From positions 30,948,592 through 31,012,591 of the forward strand of contig CP141143.1 in the NCBI GenBank assembly GCA_035235625.1: a stretch of DNA of 64,000 bases, read 5' to 3'. Origin of the DNA: Saururus chinensis (Eukaryota; Streptophyta; Magnoliopsida; Piperales; Saururaceae). This document shows positions 58,205-64,000 of this stretch, in pieces (within the stretch, counting starts at the first letter, position 1; the number at the start of each line of letters is the position of its first letter). Made by a program: the position numbers and the translations under genes. The notes below the pieces were generated by a model, which saw only the letters and a program-made list of their open reading frames with translations, did not search any database and was not told the origin of the DNA.

Positions 58205-60556
58205 TCTAATTCTCTTTCGAAGAGGATTGAGAATCTTAATAATTTTTTTTTATTATTTTGTAAGTTTCATTATGTCTATTTTTGATATATTAATTTTTTT
58301 TTTTCAAATGAGAAATGTAAGTCTCATTACGTCTCTTTCTGAGATGATTGAGAACTTTAAACTTGCTCAAGTCTTACTGATGTTGAATTTTTTTTTAGAA
58401 GAGAGATACAAGTCGCATTATATCTCTTTCTTATATAATTGAGAACTTTAGGCTTCCTTAAGTCTCACTGACTTTGAATATTTTTTTTTAAATTTTTTTT
58501 TATAAGAGAGATGAAAGTCTCATTATGTCTATTTCCGAGAGGATTGAGAACTTTAGGCTTACTCAAGTCTTAATAACTTTAAATTTTATTTTATTTTATT
58601 TTTAAAAGAGAGATGTAAGTCTCATTATGTCTCTTTTTGAGAGGATTGAGAACTTTAGGCTTGCTCAAGTCTCAATGACTTTAAAAAAAAAAATTTAATT
58701 TTTTTTTAGAAGAGAGATGCAAGTCTCATTATGTCTCTTTCCGAGAAGAGTGAGAACTTTAAGCTTGCTCAAGTCTCACTGATGTTGATTTTTTTTTTTT
58801 AAGAAGAGAGATACAAGTCGCATTATGTCTCTTTCTTATATAATTGAGAACTTTAGGCTTTCTTAAGTCTCACTGACTTTGAATATTTTTTTTTAATTTT
58901 TTTTAGAAGAGAGATGAAAGTCTCATTATGTCTTTTTCCGAGAGGATTGAGAACTTTAGGCTTGCTCAAGTCTCAATAACTTTAAATTTTATTTTATTTT
59001 ATTTTCAAAAGAAAGATGTAAGTCTCATTATGTCTCTTTCCGAGAGGATTGAGAACTTTAGGCTTGCTTAAGTCTCAATGACTTTAAAAAAAAAAATTTA
59101 ATTTTTTTTTAAAAGAGAGTTGCAAGTCTCATTATATCTCTTTCCGAGAGGATTAAGAACTTTATGCTTGCTAAAGTCTCAATGACTTTGATTTTTTTAT
59201 TTTAATTTTTAAAAGAGAAATGTAAGTCTCATTATGTCTCTTTCCGAGAGGATTGAGAACTTTAGGCTTAATTAAGTCTCAATGGCTTTGAAAATATTTT
59301 TCAATGACTCTTAAATTTTTTTTAAAAAATTTTCAGAAGAGAGATGCAAGTTTCATTATGTCTCTTTCTGAGAAGATTGAGAACTTTAGGCTTGCTCGAG
59401 TCTCAATAACTTTGAATTTTTTTTTTTAATTTTCAAAAGAGAGATAAAAATTTTATTATGTCTCTTTCCAAGGGGATTGAAAACTTTAAGCTTGTTCTCT
59501 TTGGTTTATTTTGATTTGTTTTGTTTTGTAAGTCTCATTATGTCGGGATTGAGAACTTTAGACTTGCTTTTTTCGAGAAATTTTTTTTTTTCGTTTTTTA
59601 AAAAGAGAGATGTAAGTCTTATTATGTTTCTTTCCGAGGGGATTGAGAACTTTAAGCTTGTTCTCTTTAGTTTTAATTTTGATTTGTTTTGCAAGTATCA
59701 TTATGTCTCTTTCTAAGAGGATTAAAAACTTTATGCTTACTCTCTTTGGTTTTGATTTTGATTTTGATTTTGGTTTTGATTTATTTTGTTTTACAAGTCT
59801 CATTACGTCTCTTTCTAAGGGGATTGAGAACTTTTAACTTTCTTTTTTTGAGATTTTATTTTTCATTTTCTTCAAAAGAGAGATGAAAGTCTCATTATGT
59901 TTCTTTTCGAGAGGATTGAGAACTTTAGGCTTGCTCTCTTTGATTTTTATTTTGATTTTGATTTGTTTTGTAAGTCTCATTATGTCTCTTTTTAAGGGGA
60001 TTGAGAACTTTAGACATGCGTCTTGCGAGAATATTTTTTTTCATTTTTTTAAAAGAGAGATGAATGTCTCATTATGTCTATTTCTAAAGGGATTGAGAAC
60101 TTTAGGCTTACACTCTTTGGTTTTGATTATTTTGTTTTGCAAGTCTCATTATGTCTCTTTCTAAAGGGATTAAGAACTTTAGACTTACTTTTTTCGAGAA
60201 TTTTTTTTTTTCAAAAATGATATACAAGTCTCATTATGTTTCTTTCCGAAGGGATTGAGAATATTAGGCTTTCTCTCTTTGATTTTGATTTGTTTTACAA
60301 GTCTCATTATGTCTCTTTTTAAGGGGATTGAGATCTTTAGATTTATTTCTTTTGAGAAATTATTTTTTTTCGTTTTTTTAAAAGAGAGATGAAAGTCTCA
60401 TTATGTCTCTTTCTGAGGGGATTGAGAACTTTAGGCTTGTTCTCTTTGATTTTTAGTTTGGTTTATTTTACAAGTCTCATTATGTCTCTTCCGAAGGGGA
60501 TTGAGAACTTTAAACTTGCTTATTTTGAAAATTTTTATTTTCAAAAGAGAGAGTTT
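58205..60556 (+). repeat. tandem array of about 25 monomers of 72-125 bp
   Basis: Monomer core: AAGTCTCATTATGTCTCTTT, then CCGAGAGGATTGAGAACTTTA and GGCTTGCTCAAGTCTCAATG, plus a T-rich spacer. Successive 'gattgagaactt' positions (about 58225, 58344, 58438, 58541, 58643, 58748, 58843, 58944, 59047 and on to 60500) show about 100-bp spacing at first. After about 59475 the spacing drops to 72-100 bp and the spacer changes to TTTGATTTTGATTTG. Four consecutive monomers starting near 58319 recur in order starting near 58720, a higher-order period of about 401 bp. Most monomers encode SLIMSLSERIENFRLA-like peptides in one + frame. The array lies in the 3' region of a Tat-lineage retroelement. Confidence 0.93.
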
Positions 60557-60916
60557 CAATTGTTAAGTGAACTTGAAGAACTTAAACTGGAGGGGTAAGA
60601 TATTAAAGCACGCTTTTCTTCGAAACATGCTTATGTGAATAAATTTATGGATTTTCAAATTTCTCTAAAGCAAGCATATACTGAGGTGGAGAGTCAAATA
60701 GATGCTTTACTTAAAAGGAAGGAAGAACTTGAGCATCTAATTAGCAGGATTTCAAAGGAACAATCAATTATTAAAGTGGAGCTTAAGGACTCATCCCTTA
60801 GGCTTAAAGCATTAGATGCAAAGATTAATGTAAAAGTCGGGGAAGTAAACAAGTTGCATCAAGAAATTGAAGACATGGAGAAATTTTTTCTTCTAGTGAA
60901 GAAGCTAGAATAGCTA
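60542..60916 (+). pseudogene. antisense coiled-coil ORF of the Tat element, one stop
   Basis: The + frame (opposite to pol) reads REFQLLSELEELKLEG, a TAA at 60596-60598, then continues in the same frame through VNKFMDFQISLKQAYTEVES, LLKRKEELEHLISRIS and VGEVNKLHQEIEDMEKFF to the stop at about 60913. The sequence is rich in E/K/L heptads, so a coiled coil is expected. In front, the frame is open into the last tandem monomer (SLIMSLPKGIENFKLA). Plant Tat/Ogre-type elements are known to carry antisense extra ORFs between pol and the 3' LTR, some related to plant-mobile-domain proteins. Position and orientation fit, but no mobile-domain motif is seen in this remnant. A captured host-gene end is the alternative. 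Confidence 0.6.
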
Positions 60917-61056
60917 CTAAGCATAAAACAAAACAAGCTATGAATGAAACTTTTTAATAGCCTCAAATTTAAATTTTTTTTTTTGAATTGAAACCTTGTA
61001 TTTAACAGAATTTCTTTCCCCTACATCTTTGTATCACATGACTCGATTTATAGGGG

Positions 61057-61946
61057 TAATATGTTTTTAGAAATTTTCCATTTATCGATAGTAAACACCG
61101 ATCACCTTCTAGTGTCAAGAGTCGGTAAGCTCCATTTGAATAAACCATCTCAACAACGTATGGACCTTCCTATTTAGGTTCAAACTTGCCTTTTGACTTA
61201 TGTGTAAAAGTCATAGGTCGTTTGACGGCAAGCACCAAATCGCCCTTCTTGAAAGATCTTTGTTTAACTTTTTTATTAAAAGCCCCAATCATACTTGCCT
61301 GATACAATTCTGTAGTTTGCTAAACTTGTAGCCTTTTTTCGTCAAGAATTTCTAGTTCTTGTAGGCGTAGCTTGATGTTCTCATTATTTGTTAATTGATC
61401 TGCCAAAGCCACTCTCAATGATAGGATTTGAATTTGTAAGGGTAAAACCGCTTCACATCCATAAACAAGGGAGAAAGGTGTCACTTGAGTTGCATTTCAA
61501 ACTGTGGTTCAATAAGCCCACAATACTTCTAGCAACTTTTCGTGCCAATCCCTTTTGTTCTTTGAAATAACTTTCTTTAGGAATTTACATATAGTCTTGT
61601 TGAAAGCTTCAGCAAGCCCATTGGTAGCAGGATTGTATGCAGTTGAGGCTACACTCTCAATGTCATACTTTGCACAGAATTTGTAAAATTTATAGTTTGC
61701 AAATTGAGGTATGTTGTCATGCACAAACCTTCTCGGGACTCCAAACCTATAAATAATATGAGTCTTCAAGAATTTTAATACATCTTTCATTTTTGTTTCA
61801 CGAAGTACTGTAGCCTCTTCCCATTTTGAGAAATAGTCAGTGACCGTGATTATAAACCTATGACCTTTAGATGAGCTAGGGGTAATTGGACCTATGATAT
61901 CCATTCCCCATGTTTCGAAAGGCCAAGAAGCAGTTGTAGGGTGCAA
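61057..61946 (-). pseudogene. Ty3/gypsy integrase core and C terminus
   Basis: The core frame (61946-61509) reads WGMDIIGPITPSSSKGHRF (first Asp), VHDNIPQFANYKF (second Asp) and NPATNGLAEAFNKTICKF (Glu), the DDE triad of retroviral-type integrases. The C-terminal part, read on to about 61057, gives KKGDLVLAVKRP, GKFEPK-stop-EGPYVVEMVYSNGAYRL and INGKFLKTYYPYK, a typical gypsy C-terminal fold. A TAG near 61170 stands where a Trp codon is usual, and the frame also shifts near 61505. Non-functional, though the triad is preserved. Confidence 0.9.
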
Positions 61947-62036
61947 GAATTTAAGTGCTTGATGTATAAAGTTTGCATGATATTGGCATGCTTGATATTT
62001 CTTAGCTTATTCCATACAATCTTTTATCATGGTAGG

Positions 62037-62306
62037 CTAGTAATATCCCAACCTTTTTATCTTTTCTTGCAATTTTGGATCAGGATGATGAGCTCCACAA
62101 ACACTGTCATGAGTTTCCTTAATCACTTTTTCAGCTTCTTTTTGTGACAAACACCTTCGCAAAATCTTATCATAAGACTTTTGATACAAAGTTTTCATTT
62201 TTGCATCATAATAAAAATTTGGGGCTAGGCGCCTTATACTGGCAGCTTTGATGGATCTTGTGGTAATATGTAATGTAAGGTAAAATCGATCAGAGGGGAA
62301 TGTCAA
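62037..62306 (-). pseudogene. H2C2 integrase zinc-binding domain
   Basis: The frame contains LYQKSYDKILRRCLSQKEAE, then VIKETHDSVCGAHHPDPKLQ and KIKRLGYY, the histidine half of the H2C2 finger that precedes Ty3/gypsy integrase. A stop follows GYY, where the family continues into WPTM and the two cysteines; readable cysteine-containing sequence resumes near 62010. Confidence 0.82.
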
Positions 62307-62821
62307 TCATCAGACTCAAAGTCAAATGAAATTTTCTCTATGTTGTTACATTCACCTAATAGTTCAAATTCATTGGGTAGCAATCTTTTCTCACATATAG
62401 AAACCCCAATATTTTGTCCTTCTAATATTGTCATAGAGGTGGCTAGTGCTACAAGAGCATCTACTTTAGCATTCTTTGACCTTACTATGTGTTGTATGTC
62501 AAAATCATCAAATGATTCTGCTAATTTTTTAGCTATTGCATGATAAGGTAAAAGTTCAGGTTTTCTTACTTCAAAAGCCCATTTCATCTGATTGACAACT
62601 AGTTGGAAATCACCAAAGGCTAAGAGGGATTTTATTTGCAAGTCATGTGTCAATTGCATTCCAATAATTAGAGCCATATATTCAGCCATGTTATTGGAAC
62701 ATGGTTGTGTTAGCACAAAAGCATGTGGTATCATGTATTTTTCTGGTGTGATAAAGACAATGCCCACTTTATATACATTTTGTCCTTTATCATTTGTTCT
62801 TGATGCACCGTCAAAGTACAT
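62303..62821 (-). pseudogene. second, archaeal-type RNase H (aRNH) of Tat element
   Basis: Starts with MYFDGASRTNDKGQNVYKVG (first catalytic Asp). It continues with QPCSNNMAEYMALIIGMQL (Glu), LLAFGDFQLVVNQMKW (second Asp region; the usual GDS reads GDF) and IVRSKNAKVDALVALATSM (final Asp). It ends close to the H2C2 frame, overlapping it by 4 bp. This extra RNase H is diagnostic of Tat-clade Ty3/gypsy elements. The frame itself is open for 172 codons. Confidence 0.88.
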
Positions 62822-62839
62822 ATGTCATATGCTTTCTTG

Positions 62840-63408
62840 AACTTTCATGGAGTTTGCACAAAAGACAGCTTTATCAGGTAAATCTTCTTGTAACTTTGAA
62901 CTTTCTTTCAAAGGATGATCATCAAGAAAATCTGCTAATGCTTGACCTTTTATTACTTTTTGTGGAATGTAAACTAAATCATACGGTGACAACAAGAGTA
63001 ACTATTTAGCCAAATGAGAATTAAGAGACCCAGCCTTCGTCATCAAAATTTTGAGCAGTTTGATTCGAGATACAGCGAATGTTGTCTAGCCCAACAAATA
63101 GTGTCTTAACTTCTCAACTGCAAACATGAGTGCTAAACATTCTTTTTCAATTAAGGGGGGGGGGGGTATCTATGTTCAACCCCAACCATCATTCGACTCA
63201 AGTAATATAGTGCTTGTTCTCAACCTTCATCATTTTTCTGTGCAAGCATTGCACCAAGTGAATGATCAAGAGCTTTTGTATATAGGATGAAGGGTCGCCC
63301 TTGGATGGGTGCCGCCAAGACCGGTGGCTGAGTGAGATAACGTTTAATCTCGTTGAGGGCATTATCACATGATTTGTCCCAAACAAAGTCTAGTCTTTTC
63401 TTCATCAA
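62840..63408 (-). pseudogene. Ty3/gypsy RNase H following RT
   Basis: LDFVWDKSCDNALNEIKRYL, LTQPPVLAAPIQGRPFILYT and LDHSLGAMLAQKNDEG form the RT-connected RNase H. Beyond about 63198 the frame is lost at a run of ten or more G (63157-63167), where the family has a short proline-containing loop. Scattered matches continue to about 62840. The G-run is a likely frameshift site. Confidence 0.78.
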
Positions 63409-64000
63409 TCAAGAGAATGGTTGACACCTTCTAGATAAGTTTGAAATAAATCTTCTTATATATGCTAATCTCCCTTGAAGTCCCTTTAACTCTCGCAAGT
63501 TCCTTGGTGGCCTCATTTCTATTATTACTTTTATTTTTGCAGGATCCACCATGATTCCATCTTTGGTTACAATGAATCTTAAAAATTTGCTAGAAGACAC
63601 TCCTAGAGAGCATTTGAGAAGATTCATCCTCATTTGGTATTTTCTTAAAATTTCAAAGATTATATGAAGATCCTCTATGTGATCACTTGCATGTTTGCTT
63701 TTAACAGCAAGATCATCAACATAACACTCCACTCTTTTATGTAAATGTTCTTTAAATATTTTTGTCATAGCTCTTTGATATGTTGCTTTAAACCAAATAG
63801 CATAACTGTGTAACAATAAATACCAAAAGGAGTCCTGAATGCTGTATGTTTTTCATTTTCAGGGTTTATTTTTATTTAATTGTACCTAGAATATCCATCC
63901 ATGAATGACATACGATCATAACCAGTTGTGTTATTGACTAAAATTTCTGTGATTGGTAATGTGAATTCATCTTTTGGATATGCATCATTTAGGTCTCTAG
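63409..64000 (-). pseudogene. Ty3/gypsy reverse transcriptase, partial at window edge
   Basis: From the edge: RDLNDAYPKDEFTLPITEIL, then YDRMSFMDGYSRYN-stop-IKINPE. The next frame has FKATYQRAMTKIF, the catalytic VECYVDDLAVKSK, then MRMNLLKCSLGVSSSKFLRF, KDGIMVDPAKIK and LKGLQGRLAYIRRFISNL. The YVDD box is intact. A TAA near 63883 replaces a Gln codon, and a stop and frame change fall near 63817. The N-terminal half of RT lies outside the window. Confidence 0.9.

Larger units (their letters stand above)
58205..64000 (-). mobile_element. Ty3/gypsy Tat-lineage retrotransposon, 3' half, runs off the window
   Basis: The - strand shows, from the right edge, RT, RNase H, a second archaeal-type RNase H, an H2C2 zinc finger and integrase, then an antisense ORF and a tandem-repeat-rich 3' region. 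The additional RNase H between RT/RNase H and integrase marks the Tat clade of plant Ty3/gypsy elements. Gag, protease and the 5' LTR would lie beyond 64000. Stops in RT and the integrase C terminus make this copy defective. Confidence 0.85.

Noticed and set aside
59506..59803. Lys-rich - strand frames in the array
   Set aside because: Antisense translation of the T-rich spacers of the tandem repeat.
59477..60164. Leu/Phe-rich + frames in the tandem array as membrane proteins
   Set aside because: They arise from the monomer read in a different frame; repeats of 'SLCLFLRGLRTLG' simply reflect the tandem array.
58205..60556. CRISPR-like array
   Set aside because: The monomers are contiguous, 72-125 bp and diverged with T-rich spacers, in a plant retroelement; there are no short identical repeats with unique spacers and no cas genes.

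Overview
This window is intergenic-rich nuclear DNA of a flowering plant, probably a woody or other large-genome angiosperm. The evidence is spliced genes with GT-AG introns, nested Ty1/copia and Ty3/gypsy LTR retrotransposons, solo LTRs, CACTA- and hAT-like remnants, foldback MITEs and AT-rich microsatellites. No rRNA, tRNA, CRISPR array or prokaryotic-type operon was seen. The species cannot be named from the sequence.

Only one gene looks intact. It is a five-exon GDSL esterase/lipase on the + strand (20378-23891, 345 codons in frame across all junctions). Its third intron is swollen by a 2.07-kb hAT-like element, and an inverted partner copy of that element lies just upstream of the gene. 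Other host-gene material is broken: a fasciclin-like arabinogalactan fragment abutting a GUB_WAK-type wall-receptor pseudogene (25.0-26.0 kb); an isolated COX7a-like exon (29.4 kb) inside a block flanked by perfect 27-bp direct repeats; two copies of a phytyl-ester-synthase-like gene (49.6 and 53.6-57.5 kb) forming a large inverted repeat; and two consecutive exons of a UBP6/7-type ubiquitin protease (51.5-51.7 kb).

Layout. 0-11.4 kb: a family of LTR-like repeats (B) in direct and inverted copies. The leftmost copy is split by two solo LTRs of another family (A), 134-3459 (+) and 3606-6503 (-), each with its own 5-bp target duplication. 11.5-12.2 kb: copia pol scrap. 12.2-20 kb: repeats, two structured DNA elements (a foldback and a 1.48-kb TIR element) and dispersed leader repeats. 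20.4-23.9 kb: the GDSL gene. 24.2-28 kb: MITEs, the FLA/WAK chimera and a second copy of a 1.5-kb repeat. 28.2-32.7 kb: low-copy-looking DNA with exon-like pieces and a CACTA-like remnant. 32.8-43.7 kb: a complete but decayed copia element (-), TSD GTTTC, interrupted between RT and RNase H by a 4978-bp solo LTR with TSD TTTAT. 43.7-48.4 kb: non-coding. 49.1-58.0 kb: the inverted gene duplication. 58.2-64.0 kb: the 3' half of a Tat-lineage Ty3/gypsy element (-). Downstream of its pol lies an antisense coiled-coil reading frame fused to a tandem array of about 25 monomers.

The most notable structure is that 58.2-60.9 kb array. Its last monomer reads in frame into the antisense coiled-coil ORF. 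This suggests a satellite growing out of a retrotransposon's antisense coding sequence, with a higher-order period of about 401 bp already visible.
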